Positions 6,907-14,866 of a stretch of 18,206 bases of DNA are shown piece by piece. The position numbers were made by a program, and so were the translations under genes. How positions within the stretch are numbered: position 1 is the first letter of the stretch; each line of letters starts with the position of its first letter. The stretch is from positions 1 to 18,206 of the forward strand of contig CAKAQU010000022.1 in NCBI GenBank assembly GCA_916720335.1, given 5' to 3'. Source of the stretch: an uncultured Moraxella sp. (GTDB lineage: Bacteria > Pseudomonadota > Gammaproteobacteria > Pseudomonadales > Moraxellaceae). The notes beneath the pieces are model-generated. The model was not told the origin of the DNA and made no database searches. It worked only from the letters and a program-made list of their open reading frames with translations.

Positions 6907-8358
6907 ATGATGGCAAGCAATATTTCGTTTTTTGATGATGGGCTTTTTGATGAGGGATTGATTGGAACAGATTCATCTTTGGTTGTGGTTCAAAGTCAAC
7001 CCTTACAATCTTTTGATGCGTTACAGTTGTGGCAGTTTTGTTTGGATGAGCTAAAAAAGGGCATCTCAGACTCGGAGTTTCATCAGTGGTTAAAGCCTCT
7101 AAAACCTTCAATTGAAGGACATGTTTTAGTGCTAACAGCAATAAATATGTCATTTATTCGCAAAATCAAAGAACGATTTTTAGATGACATCCAGCAAATT
7201 TTGGAAGTTTATACCAAAGGTCAAATTCTTGCAGAATTAAAAACTGAGAAGGTAGCAGAAAAAACCACTAAAAAACGCCCAAGTTTTAAATTGGGTGTTA
7301 AAATTGAAGAAAGCAACCCAATTGAAGAACGCTTTACTTTTGAGAATTTTGTTAAGGGCAAGTCCAATGCCTTGGCATATAATGCCTGTCTTGAGCTTTC
7401 TAAAAAAATTGGACAAGAAAAGAACAGTAGCATCGATAATCATTTGGTGTTTATTTACGGTTCATCAGGGCTTGGAAAAACACATTTGATGCATGCGGTT
7501 GCACATCGTTATCAAAAGGCTGGGCTGCGTTATTGTTATTTTACCAAAGACCAATTTTTTAAGGTAACCATTGATGCCATGCGCGGAGGTGACGGTCGAA
7601 TTGATGGGTTGATTAAACGAATTTGTCGAGCCGATTTGTTGATTGTGGATGATGTTCATTTAATTAATAATAAAAATGGACCTAAGGTTTCACAGCTTCT
7701 GATGACGTTATTTGGTGAGTTTACCAAAGGCGACAAGTGTTTAATTTTGGCTTCAGATAAACCACCAGCTCAAATGGCAAATTTTGATGGTAGATTTTTG
7801 TCACGGTTTTCAAGTGGACTAACGGCTGCCATTGAACCGCCTGATATTGAAACACGCATGCAAATTTTACAAAAGAAAGCCTCCATTATGAACATGGATT
7901 TGCCCAAAGAGTGCGCGTTGTTTATTGCTCAAAATATCCCACCAGATGTTCGCCGTTTAGAAGGAGCGTTAAACCAAGTTCAAGCCAATGCTGCTATTAT
8001 CGGTGATAAAATTGATTTGCGATTAGTGCGCCATGCTCTAAAAGACCGTATTGAAGCCAAAGCCCGTGCAGTGAATGCTGAAAATATCAAAGATGTAGTC
8101 GCTGAATACTATGGTATTGCTCAAAAAGATTTGATTGGTAAAAAGCGTACCCGTACGATCGCCCGTCCAAGGCAAATGGCAATGGCATTGATACGTGAAT
8201 TGACCCAAGATAGTTTTCCTGAAATTGGACAAGCTTTTGGTGGTCGCGACCATACGACAGTGATGTATGCATGTGAAAAAATTTCACAACTGTGTCAAAC
8301 AGACCCTAATATTCAAAAAGATTATCAATCCTTAATGGCAACATTAGAGTTTGCCTAA
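6907..8358 (+). CDS. dnaA: Chromosomal replication initiator protein DnaA
   Basis: DnaA binds the DnaA boxes of oriC and opens the duplex. The protein is 483 aa. Domain I (LWQFCLDELKKGISDSEFHQWLKPL, about 41-65) is preceded by an unusual extension of about 38 acidic, Phe/Asp/Gly-rich residues. A linker spans about 105-140. The AAA+ core has Walker A GSSGLGKT at 185-192, Walker B LLIVDD at 244-249 and the conserved SRF arginine at 300. Domain IV ends with the DNA-binding signature GQAFGGRDHTTVMYACEKI. GGGTG lies just before the ATG pair, supporting this start; no ATG occurs between codon 2 and codon 81. The segment after Walker B (NNKNGPKVSQLLMTLFGEF) departs from the usual QEEFFHTFN consensus. 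It is followed by dnaN. Confidence 0.96.
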   Translation: MMASNISFFDDGLFDEGLIGTDSSLVVVQSQPLQSFDALQLWQFCLDELKKGISDSEFHQWLKPLKPSIEGHVLVLTAINMSFIRKIKERFLDDIQQILEVYTKGQILAELKTEKVAEKTTKKRPSFKLGVKIEESNPIEERFTFENFVKGKSNALAYNACLELSKKIGQEKNSSIDNHLVFIYGSSGLGKTHLMHAVAHRYQKAGLRYCYFTKDQFFKVTIDAMRGGDGRIDGLIKRICRADLLIVDDVHLINNKNGPKVSQLLMTLFGEFTKGDKCLILASDKPPAQMANFDGRFLSRFSSGLTAAIEPPDIETRMQILQKKASIMNMDLPKECALFIAQNIPPDVRRLEGALNQVQANAAIIGDKIDLRLVRHALKDRIEAKARAVNAENIKDVVAEYYGIAQKDLIGKKRTRTIARPRQMAMALIRELTQDSFPEIGQAFGGRDHTTVMYACEKISQLCQTDPNIQKDYQSLMATLEFA

Positions 8359-8373
8359 ATCCAAGCAAACTTA

Positions 8374-8382
8374 TGATACAAT
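8374..8382 (+). promoter_or_regulatory. Possible extended -10 promoter for dnaN
   Basis: TGATACAAT (TG at 8374-8375, -10 TACAAT at 8377-8382) lies just after the dnaA stop; no good -35 is seen at standard spacing. A 5-bp dyad CACAA-TTG-TTGTG follows at 8393-8405 in the leader. dnaN may be read from here as well as from dnaA. Confidence 0.3.
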
Positions 8383-8436
8383 AGGCATCTATCACAATTG
8401 TTGTGGGTTTGGTTAAGATTAATTAAGGAATATGTG

Positions 8437-9582
8437 ATGAAGTTAGTAATTGACCGCCGTTTACTTATTAAAGCAATGGCTTTGGTAGTCGAGGCAGCTG
8501 ACAGTCGTCATCGTTTAGCAATTTTGGCAAATTTAAAACTGGTGCTTTTACCTGAGGCATTAACGTTGACTGCTTCAGATTTAGAAGTGCAGCTATCATG
8601 CCGTATTGCTTTGCCTGAAGGGGCTTGTGTGCAAACGGGAGAAATTACTTTACCAGCTGAGAAATTTTTTAGTATTTGTCGACTTTTATCCGATGATTTA
8701 GTTGATATTGATGTGGATGAAAAACAAAACCGCTGTTATATCAGCAGCGGCAAGGGTAGATATACCTTAAGCGCTTTGCCTGCAAGCGGTTATCCTAGTA
8801 TTGGCGAGCCAACAGGTGAGAAGTGTGTTAAGGTGGCACTGGATGCGTTTTCTGATGTGTTAAAACACACCCGTTTTGCAATGGCAACCCAAGATGTACG
8901 CCATTATTTAACTGGACTTTTGCTTGAAATAGAAGAGCAAAAACTGACCGCTGTTGCAACCGATGGGCATCGTTTGGCAGTGGCGTATCGTACACTAAAT
9001 GAATCTTATACACCCACCAAAATCATCATTCCTAATAAAGCAGTGAGTGGGCTTGAAAGACTTTTACTTGAATTGACCAAAACTCCTGAAAAAGACGATG
9101 TGGTTAATTTGGGTTTGGATGGTGAATTTTTGCAGGTAACCCTAAATTTTGGCGCTCAGATGTCTGTTGATTTGACCGCTAGACTCATTGAAGGTAAATT
9201 CCCTGATTATCGCCGTGTTCTTCCTGCCAACAACGATAAAATTGCCGTATTTAGTAAAGATGAGATGGTGAGTGTTTTGCGACGTATCTCAGTATTAAAT
9301 ACCAAGGAATCTCCTGGCGTATCTTTAAGTTTTTCAAACAATGATTTTGCTACCATCAGTTCCAATAATCGTGAACAAGACGAAGCAACTGAAACATTGA
9401 CAGTTCAATACACAGGCGAGCCTATTGAAATTGCATTTAATGAAAGTTATTTGCGAGCGGTACTTAATGTATTAGAAGGGGATGTTTATTTGCAAATGAT
9501 TCACCCAAATAGCCCAACTTTAATTTATCAAGCAAGGGATGATAAGAATCATCAATATGTGGTAATGCCAATGCGTGTGTAA
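8437..9582 (+). CDS. dnaN: DNA polymerase III subunit beta (sliding clamp)
   Basis: DnaN forms the ring-shaped processivity clamp that tethers polymerase III and other repair and replication proteins to DNA. The ATG at 8437 has AAGGA 7 nt upstream and starts MKLVIDRRLLIKAMALVVEA; in-frame TTG codons further upstream lack support. At 381 aa it is slightly longer than the E. coli clamp (366). Family features include the EGKFPDYRRVLP segment before the third domain and the C-terminal YVVMPMRV, the VMPxR ending that lines the binding pocket for partner proteins. It is 78 nt downstream of dnaA. The next gene is gyrB, with no recF in between. Confidence 0.97.
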   Translation: MKLVIDRRLLIKAMALVVEAADSRHRLAILANLKLVLLPEALTLTASDLEVQLSCRIALPEGACVQTGEITLPAEKFFSICRLLSDDLVDIDVDEKQNRCYISSGKGRYTLSALPASGYPSIGEPTGEKCVKVALDAFSDVLKHTRFAMATQDVRHYLTGLLLEIEEQKLTAVATDGHRLAVAYRTLNESYTPTKIIIPNKAVSGLERLLLELTKTPEKDDVVNLGLDGEFLQVTLNFGAQMSVDLTARLIEGKFPDYRRVLPANNDKIAVFSKDEMVSVLRRISVLNTKESPGVSLSFSNNDFATISSNNREQDEATETLTVQYTGEPIEIAFNESYLRAVLNVLEGDVYLQMIHPNSPTLIYQARDDKNHQYVVMPMRV

Positions 9583-9625
9583 TCAACCGTAGCTAACTAC
9601 TTACTTGAGCGCCTCTGGCTAAACC

Positions 9626-9654
9626 GTGATTTTAATGCCAAAAAATGCTATAAT
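9626..9654 (+). promoter_or_regulatory. gyrB promoter (extended -10)
   Basis: A perfect -10 TATAAT at 9649-9654 preceded by TGC (extended -10) sits 31 nt upstream of the gyrB ATG. The hexamer GTGATT at 9626-9631 is a weak -35 at 17 bp spacing. This makes gyrB independently transcribed from dnaA-dnaN. Relaxation-stimulated control of gyrB is known in other bacteria but cannot be read from this sequence. Confidence 0.7.
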
Positions 9655-9685
9655 GACGGGCTATTTTTATCAAATTGGATGACGT

Positions 9686-12130
9686 ATGACCGATATTACA
9701 ACCAATAATAATAACAATAAAGATTTAACCAAAGGCGATTATACCGCTAAAAATGTTCGGGTATTGCGCGGGCTTGAAGCGGTGCGCGTCAGACCAGGTA
9801 TGTACATTGGTGACACGGATGATGGCACAGGACTTCATCATATGGTATTTGAGGTTGTTGATAATGCTATTGATGAGGCGTTAGCAGGATATTGTGATGA
9901 AATTAACATCACCATTCACCAAGATGAATCCGTGTCAGTGATGGATAATGGGCGTGGTATTCCTGTGGACATCCATCCTGAAGAGGGCGTATCGGCTGCC
10001 CAAGTTATTATGACGGTGCTGCATGCTGGCGGTAAATTTGATGATAACACGTATAAAGTTTCTGGCGGTTTGCATGGTGTGGGCGTATCAGTTGTCAATG
10101 CTTTGTCTTGTAAGTTGATTTTAAATATTTGGCGTGATGGTTATTATTACACTCAGCAGTACGCTGATGGTGAACCTGTCAATTTACTGACTAAAATTGA
10201 ACCTTCGGATAAAACAGGTACACAAGTGCGTTTTTATCCTAGCAGTGAGATTTTTTCAGGGGTAATTTTTGATTTTGATGTGCTTGCTAAACGTCTGCAA
10301 GAGCTGTCCTTTTTAAACTCAGGTGTGCGCATTGTTTTAACTGATGAGCGTACTGATACTACAAAAGTTTATGAACACAAGGGTGGTTTATCTGAATTTG
10401 TGCGTTACATCAATCAGGGCAAACAAACTTTGAATGATATTTTTCATTTTAATAGTCAAAGTCAAGACATTGGTGTTGAGGTCGCTTTACAGTGGTCAGA
10501 TAATTATAATGAAAAAGTATTGTGTTTTACCAACAATATCCCTCAAAAAGATGGCGGTACACATTTATCAGGATTTCGCTCAGCTTTGACACGCTGTTTA
10601 AATGCTTATATGGACAGCGAAAACCTCACTAAAAAAGAGAAAGTACAGGTTACTGGCGACGATGCGCGTGAAGGTTTGACTGCAATTATTTCGGTGAAAG
10701 TGCCCGACCCTAAATTTTCTAGCCAAACTAAAGAAAAATTGGTTTCTAGTGAAGTAAAATCAGCGGTAGAAACGGCGATGAATCAAAAATTAAGCGATTA
10801 TTTGCTGGAAAATCCAGCCGCTGCCAAGACCATTGCAGGAAAAATCATTGATGCGGCAAGAGCTCGTGAAGCTGCACGCAAAGCACGAGAAATGACTCGT
10901 CGTAAAACCACATTAGATATTGCAGGACTTCCAGGAAAACTTGCTGATTGTCAAGAAAAAGACCCAGCATTATCTGAACTTTATTTGGTTGAAGGCGATT
11001 CTGCTGGCGGTAGCGCCAAACAAGGTCGCAATCGTAAAATGCAAGCGATTTTGCCATTAAAAGGTAAAATTCTAAATGTTGAGCGCGCTCGATTTGATAA
11101 AATGTTATCATCGGCGGAAGTTGGCACTTTGATTACCGCACTAGGTACAGGTATTGGTAAAGATGAATACAATCCTGATAAACTGCGCTACCATAAAATT
11201 ATTATTATGACGGATGCGGACGTGGATGGTTCACATATTCGTACACTGCTTTTGACATTTTTCTTTCGTCAAACGCCAGAACTGATTGAGCGTGGTCATA
11301 TTTATATTGCTCAGCCGCCTTTATATAAAATCAAAAAAGGCAAACAAGAGTTGTATCTAAAAGATGATGAAGCTTTACGTAGTTATCTGTTGTCTTCAAC
11401 GATTGATGAAAATCAGCTCTTTATCACTAAAGACACTCCAGCAGTTAACGGTCAAGCTTTGGGAAAACTGCTGATTGCCTATAATCAAACACAAAATACA
11501 AAATCTCGACTTCGTCAAAAATATCCGGATGCGCTGCTTGACGCTTTAACCTTTGTGCCAAAATTATCATTACAAGACATCAGCTCAAAACAGACAATGA
11601 TTGATTGGTCAAAAGCACTGCAAGATAAGCTGCATGAGCTTGCCCCAAGTTTGTCAGCAGGTGTAGCTTTGCAAGAGTTTTCTGAAGGACGAGAGTTTTT
11701 GCCACAAATTACATTATTTGTGCATCGTTTACCTCAATATTATACATTGGATACTGTATTTATTAATTCTAGTGAATATGCAAACTTATTGCAATTGTCA
11801 GCTCAATGGAATACTTTATTGACGGATGAATCATTTTTGCGCCGTGGCGATAAGGATTTTTTGGTAAAAGATTTTCATCACTTATGGGAACAGATGATGA
11901 GTGATGCCAGACGCGGGTTATCCATTCAGCGTTACAAAGGGCTTGGCGAGATGAATGCTGACCAACTTTGGGAAACCACTATGGACCCTGAAAATCGTCG
12001 TATGCTTAAAATCACTATTGAAGATGCGATTAAAGCTGACCATTTATTTACTTGTTTGATGGGTGATGAAGTGGAGCCAAGACGAGCATTTATTGAAGAA
12101 AACGCCTTAAATGCTGACATTGATACCTAA
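9686..12130 (+). CDS. gyrB: DNA gyrase subunit B
   Basis: GyrB is the ATPase subunit of DNA gyrase (A2B2), which introduces negative supercoils. At 814 aa it is full length. The GHKL ATPase domain has EVVDNAIDEA (general-base Glu at 56), MDNGRGIPV (Asp 87) and the HAGGKFDDNTYKVSGGLHGVG lid. The TOPRIM domain has EGDSAGGSAKQGRNRK from about 436 and DADVDGSHIRTL near 510. The C-terminal QRYKGLGEMNADQLWETTMDP block that contacts GyrA is intact. The quinolone-relevant Asp and Lys in EGDSAGG and LKGKILN are wild type. The N-terminus carries an asparagine run (codons 7-11, AAT/AAC) before the conserved core. It has its own promoter and is followed by a strong terminator. Confidence 0.98.
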   Translation: MTDITTNNNNNKDLTKGDYTAKNVRVLRGLEAVRVRPGMYIGDTDDGTGLHHMVFEVVDNAIDEALAGYCDEINITIHQDESVSVMDNGRGIPVDIHPEEGVSAAQVIMTVLHAGGKFDDNTYKVSGGLHGVGVSVVNALSCKLILNIWRDGYYYTQQYADGEPVNLLTKIEPSDKTGTQVRFYPSSEIFSGVIFDFDVLAKRLQELSFLNSGVRIVLTDERTDTTKVYEHKGGLSEFVRYINQGKQTLNDIFHFNSQSQDIGVEVALQWSDNYNEKVLCFTNNIPQKDGGTHLSGFRSALTRCLNAYMDSENLTKKEKVQVTGDDAREGLTAIISVKVPDPKFSSQTKEKLVSSEVKSAVETAMNQKLSDYLLENPAAAKTIAGKIIDAARAREAARKAREMTRRKTTLDIAGLPGKLADCQEKDPALSELYLVEGDSAGGSAKQGRNRKMQAILPLKGKILNVERARFDKMLSSAEVGTLITALGTGIGKDEYNPDKLRYHKIIIMTDADVDGSHIRTLLLTFFFRQTPELIERGHIYIAQPPLYKIKKGKQELYLKDDEALRSYLLSSTIDENQLFITKDTPAVNGQALGKLLIAYNQTQNTKSRLRQKYPDALLDALTFVPKLSLQDISSKQTMIDWSKALQDKLHELAPSLSAGVALQEFSEGREFLPQITLFVHRLPQYYTLDTVFINSSEYANLLQLSAQWNTLLTDESFLRRGDKDFLVKDFHHLWEQMMSDARRGLSIQRYKGLGEMNADQLWETTMDPENRRMLKITIEDAIKADHLFTCLMGDEVEPRRAFIEENALNADIDT

Positions 12131-12140
12131 AAATATCTTT

Positions 12141-12178
12141 AAAAAAATCAGCATGGATTCTGTTATGCTGATTTTTTT
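12141..12178. terminator. Bidirectional intrinsic terminator between gyrB and kptA
   Basis: A perfect 14-bp stem (12141-12154 against 12165-12178; core ATCAGCAT/ATGCTGAT flanked by A7/T7) with a 10-nt loop. The T run on each strand allows it to stop both gyrB and the convergent kptA transcript. Confidence 0.9.
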
Positions 12179-12191
12179 GGCTAATATAGAA

Positions 12192-12734
12192 TTATTCAGG
12201 AAAATTAATATAGTTTGGTAGTACAGTCAATGTGAGCCAAACACCATTTTCTGCTTGAAAAAATTCATAACCATCTTGATTCATTTGCTTACTATCAATG
12301 CTTAAAACAACAGGTTTGCCACGTCTACCCCCAACTTTTTTGGCAGTACTGATGTCGTGTGATAAATGTACATGATGCCTACTTTGAGCGGTGAGACCTT
12401 CTTGGTGAATTGCAGGCAGAAAATCGGCAATCGTACCATGATACAATGTATCTGGCGGTATTTTTTGCACATAATGACGATTAACAGTCTTGTTGGAATG
12501 TCCTTGTACTGCTCGAATTTTTTTTCCATCATCGGAAATTTCAAAGCGTTTTTTATCGTTATTTTCTACAACCAATAATAACTGTTCTTTGTCAAATTGA
12601 TTGTCAGTTTCAGCAGCCTTTTGTAATAATACATCAATGTCAGTCCAGCCTTCAGTGTTTAAGGTAATGCCAATCGTTTCAGGCTTATGACGCAGTAATA
12701 AGCTTAAAAATTTGCTTAATTGTCTATTATGCAT
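12192..12734 (-). CDS. kptA: RNA 2'-phosphotransferase (Tpt1/KptA family)
   Basis: KptA/Tpt1 removes an internal RNA 2'-phosphate using NAD+, forming ADP-ribose 1'',2''-cyclic phosphate and nicotinamide. The protein is 180 aa, family length. The N-terminal domain shows SKFLSLLLRHKPE with R15-H16 and the EGW at 28-30, then IRAVQGHS with R74. The NAD-binding domain has LYHGT (97-101), the HVHLSHD strand and VGGRRGKPV with R137/R138. These fit the conserved Arg-His-Arg-Arg catalytic set of the family. AAGGAG lies 4 nt before the ATG. It converges on gyrB and shares its terminator. Bacteria lack the tRNA splicing that gives the yeast enzyme its role, so the natural substrate is unclear; no RNA ligase partner is in the window. 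Confidence 0.93.
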   Translation of the reverse strand: MHNRQLSKFLSLLLRHKPETIGITLNTEGWTDIDVLLQKAAETDNQFDKEQLLLVVENNDKKRFEISDDGKKIRAVQGHSNKTVNRHYVQKIPPDTLYHGTIADFLPAIHQEGLTAQSRHHVHLSHDISTAKKVGGRRGKPVVLSIDSKQMNQDGYEFFQAENGVWLTLTVLPNYINFPE

Positions 12735-12866
12735 ATGACTCCTTATTGTTTTATGCTTTGTTGCTAATGTCTATTGTGTTTGAACCTAGCATTTACTTTT
12801 TTTGGTATTTACTCTGTTTTATAAATCTGTTTACATTCTACGCTTGCGTCTTGGCAAAATTTCAAT

Positions 12867-12922
12867 GGTTTATCTTTAAATGACATCATCATGAATCAAT
12901 AAAGATAAACCTTAGTTTTTTT
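12867..12922. terminator. Strong hairpin in psd-kptA gap, possible terminator
   Basis: A perfect 12-bp inverted repeat GGTTTATCTTTA (12867-12878) / TAAAGATAAACC (12900-12911) encloses a 21-nt loop. A T run at 12915-12922 follows on the + strand, giving a good terminator shape there, although no + gene lies directly upstream. On the minus strand, downstream of psd, the trailing sequence is only moderately T-rich. The rest of the 270-nt gap holds no recognised gene. Confidence 0.5.
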
Positions 12923-13004
12923 CATGGGTTTATTTTTTCTATTTCTTAAAAAATAACAACTAATAATGAATATTATTGATAAGATATTTTAATCAAAAAT
13001 GGTT

Positions 13005-13841
13005 TTATGCATTTTTTAGCTGTCCAATTTTTTCACCCATGACTACTTTTTTATCAGCAACCATGGACGGATGCCATTGATTGTGAGCGGACTTAGGCAG
13101 TAGCACAATTGCAGTTGAACCTAAATAAAAACGCCCTAATTCATCGCCTTTTTTAAGAAGTAATTCGTGCTTTTGTTCTTGAATGTAGGGTGTGCGATGT
13201 AGCCTTCCTGTTGCAACGCATTCAATACCTGCAACAATCATTGCCCCAACTAGAACCACACTTGCTAAACCAAAATCAGTTTCAAAAATACATACCAAAC
13301 GCTCATTACGAGCAAATAAATCTGGAATATTTTCGGCAGTATTTTTATTAACTGAAAACAAGCTACCTGGTATATAACGACTTTGAATTAGTTTACCGTC
13401 AAATGGCATATGCACCCGATGATAATTACTTGGTGCAAGATAAATTGTGGCAAACTGCCCATCAATAAAGGTTTTGCCAAGCTCAAAATCAGCTAATAAT
13501 TGACCAGCTGAATAGTTAAATCCTTTGGCCTGCAAAATAGCATCATGATGAATTGTACCAATTTGTGAAATTGTGCCATCAGCGGGGCAGATAATGCTGT
13601 TGGGCGTTGAATCAATCGGTCTTTGCCCTGGTTTGAGTTCGCGAGTAAAAAAATCGTTAAAACTGTCATAATCAGTTAAATTTTCTCGCTGATATTCATC
13701 TAGTGAAATATCATAGACTTTGGCAAAGGCAGAAATGAGAGATTTTTTGATGTAAGGATTTTGGCTTCTAGCAAGATTGCCTGCTAATTCACTTAATTTT
13801 TGTTGAGGTAATAAATTTTGGGCAAGAGAAAATAAATTCAT
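13005..13841 (-). CDS. psd: Phosphatidylserine decarboxylase proenzyme
   Basis: Psd converts phosphatidylserine to phosphatidylethanolamine at the inner membrane. The proenzyme cleaves itself at a conserved LGST motif to create the pyruvoyl cofactor. Here the motif is YLGSTAIVLLP, with the cleavage serine at residue 242 of 278, so the small alpha chain would be 37 residues. Other family blocks are YDSFNDFFTRELKPGQRPID, CPADGTISQIG, and NYHRVHMPFDG with the conserved histidines, plus VGAMIVAGIECV. Length and architecture match the Proteobacteria type I enzyme. No clear Shine-Dalgarno sequence precedes the ATG. A probable promoter lies about 45 nt upstream. The next minus gene, kptA, starts 270 nt away, so co-transcription is doubtful. 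Confidence 0.95.
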   Translation of the reverse strand: MNLFSLAQNLLPQQKLSELAGNLARSQNPYIKKSLISAFAKVYDISLDEYQRENLTDYDSFNDFFTRELKPGQRPIDSTPNSIICPADGTISQIGTIHHDAILQAKGFNYSAGQLLADFELGKTFIDGQFATIYLAPSNYHRVHMPFDGKLIQSRYIPGSLFSVNKNTAENIPDLFARNERLVCIFETDFGLASVVLVGAMIVAGIECVATGRLHRTPYIQEQKHELLLKKGDELGRFYLGSTAIVLLPKSAHNQWHPSMVADKKVVMGEKIGQLKNA

Positions 13842-13884
13842 AATTAAATCAATTGGTAAGATAAAATAAAAATGTTATCATACC

Positions 13885-13893
13885 ATTATAACA
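13885..13893 (-). promoter_or_regulatory. Probable extended -10 promoter for psd
   Basis: Read on the minus strand the site is TGTTATAAT: a perfect TATAAT preceded by TG, about 44 nt upstream of the psd ATG. The region 17 bp further upstream (CCATAT) is a poor -35, as is typical for extended -10 promoters. Inferred from sequence only. Confidence 0.5.
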
Positions 13894-14021
13894 GATATTA
13901 TTTCAATATATGGAGCGATGCATAAAAAGCTCTGTACTGCTTTGATTTAAAAGATTGAATAAATATTGATTGTTTGCCTGATGTTTTTTGAAATGATTGA
14001 ATTTAAGAATGTGAGTAATTT

Positions 14022-14864
14022 ATGAGTATTTTTCAAGAAAAAATTGCTTTTGAAAATAGATTTTCTCAAGAAACCAAACAGCTGATTGTTTTGACTTCAA
14101 AAACAACAGGTGGTGCTAGCAAAGCAGGTAAAGAAAAACTTTGGATAGCAAGTCAAAGGGTTATTGCTTACGTTGATGAAAAAACTGGAGAATTTTATCA
14201 AAGCCCCGCACGTTTAGAGTGGCAAATCAAAGAGACAAAAAACAAAATATTTGATTTTGGGGGTCATAAAATTTATAAGGTTTTGGTAAGACCAGAATTA
14301 TCAGATAATAAAACCAGTAATGCGCTGCATTATTTTATGTTGATTGATTTAATAGAGGAAAATAACCATCAATTGTTAAATGATTTTTTAGAACAATACT
14401 TAAAACCAGTTAATTTAAATTATCGAGATATTATATTTACTTTAAATAAAGAATATAATGAATTTGAAGCAAATTATCAGTTTTTAGATAAGGAAATATC
14501 TATTTATTTGAATTGTAATGATTTTGATAACAATCAAGAAATTAATTTAAATTTATATTTAAATATATTAGATAATATTTTAAATAATAAGAAAGATTTT
14601 GATGATTTATGTAAAAAATTTGCCTGTCAAGAGGTATTAAAAGATGCTCAAAATTGGCAAGAAGATGGTGAAGAGAATGACTTAATCAATGATAATCAAT
14701 TTATAAAACGAATTTCAATAAACTCCATCTCATTAAGACATAATAGCTTTGAGGTTTTTTATGACGATGATGATATATTTTGGGGTCATGCGATTGTTGT
14801 TTATGGTGAAATTTTAGATAATTTTTGTGATATCAATTTTATCAATGCCACAATTCAGGGTTGA
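14022..14864 (+). CDS. Uncharacterised protein with DUF2262-like C-terminal domain, first gene of accessory pair
   Basis: This 280-aa soluble-looking protein has no signal peptide or membrane segment. The C-terminal half (about 135-280) resembles the uncharacterised DUF2262 family: an acidic helical stretch, the ISINSISLRHNSFEVFYDDDD strand pair, the FWGH motif at 253-256, and a last strand ending in a terminal Gly. The assignment is from memory of the family pattern, not a search. The N-terminal half (IVLTSKTTGG..., KLWIASQRVIAYVD, GHKIYKVLVRPE) is not recognised and looks beta-rich. It is strongly AT-rich and Asn/Asp/Glu-rich (e.g. 155-200), unlike psd and the his genes. A weak GTGAG precedes the ATG. 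The stop codon is 2 nt before the downstream nucleotidyltransferase, implying one transcript and a joint role. It does not look like AbiEi (no N-terminal winged helix recognised). Confidence 0.8.
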   Translation: MSIFQEKIAFENRFSQETKQLIVLTSKTTGGASKAGKEKLWIASQRVIAYVDEKTGEFYQSPARLEWQIKETKNKIFDFGGHKIYKVLVRPELSDNKTSNALHYFMLIDLIEENNHQLLNDFLEQYLKPVNLNYRDIIFTLNKEYNEFEANYQFLDKEISIYLNCNDFDNNQEINLNLYLNILDNILNNKKDFDDLCKKFACQEVLKDAQNWQEDGEENDLINDNQFIKRISINSISLRHNSFEVFYDDDDIFWGHAIVVYGEILDNFCDINFINATIQG

Positions 14865-14866
14865 AA

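Noticed and set aside
6884..7153. 89-codon open frame on - across the dnaA start
   Set aside because: It overlaps two perfect DnaA boxes and the dnaA coding start; no recognisable protein and no supporting start signal.
10845..11111. 88-codon open frame on - inside gyrB
   Set aside because: Antisense shadow of the highly conserved TOPRIM region of GyrB.
12302..12544. Open frame on - in another frame of kptA
   Set aside because: Same strand but different frame from the well-supported kptA; no family similarity.
13842..14021. Attachment sites or direct repeats bounding the accessory pair
   Set aside because: No matching direct repeat was found between this gap and 15770-15856, and no integrase or tRNA lies at either edge of the pair.
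14022..14864. First gene of the pair as AbiEi antitoxin
   Set aside because: No N-terminal winged-helix pattern; the C-terminal FWGH region and overall layout fit a DUF2262-like protein instead.
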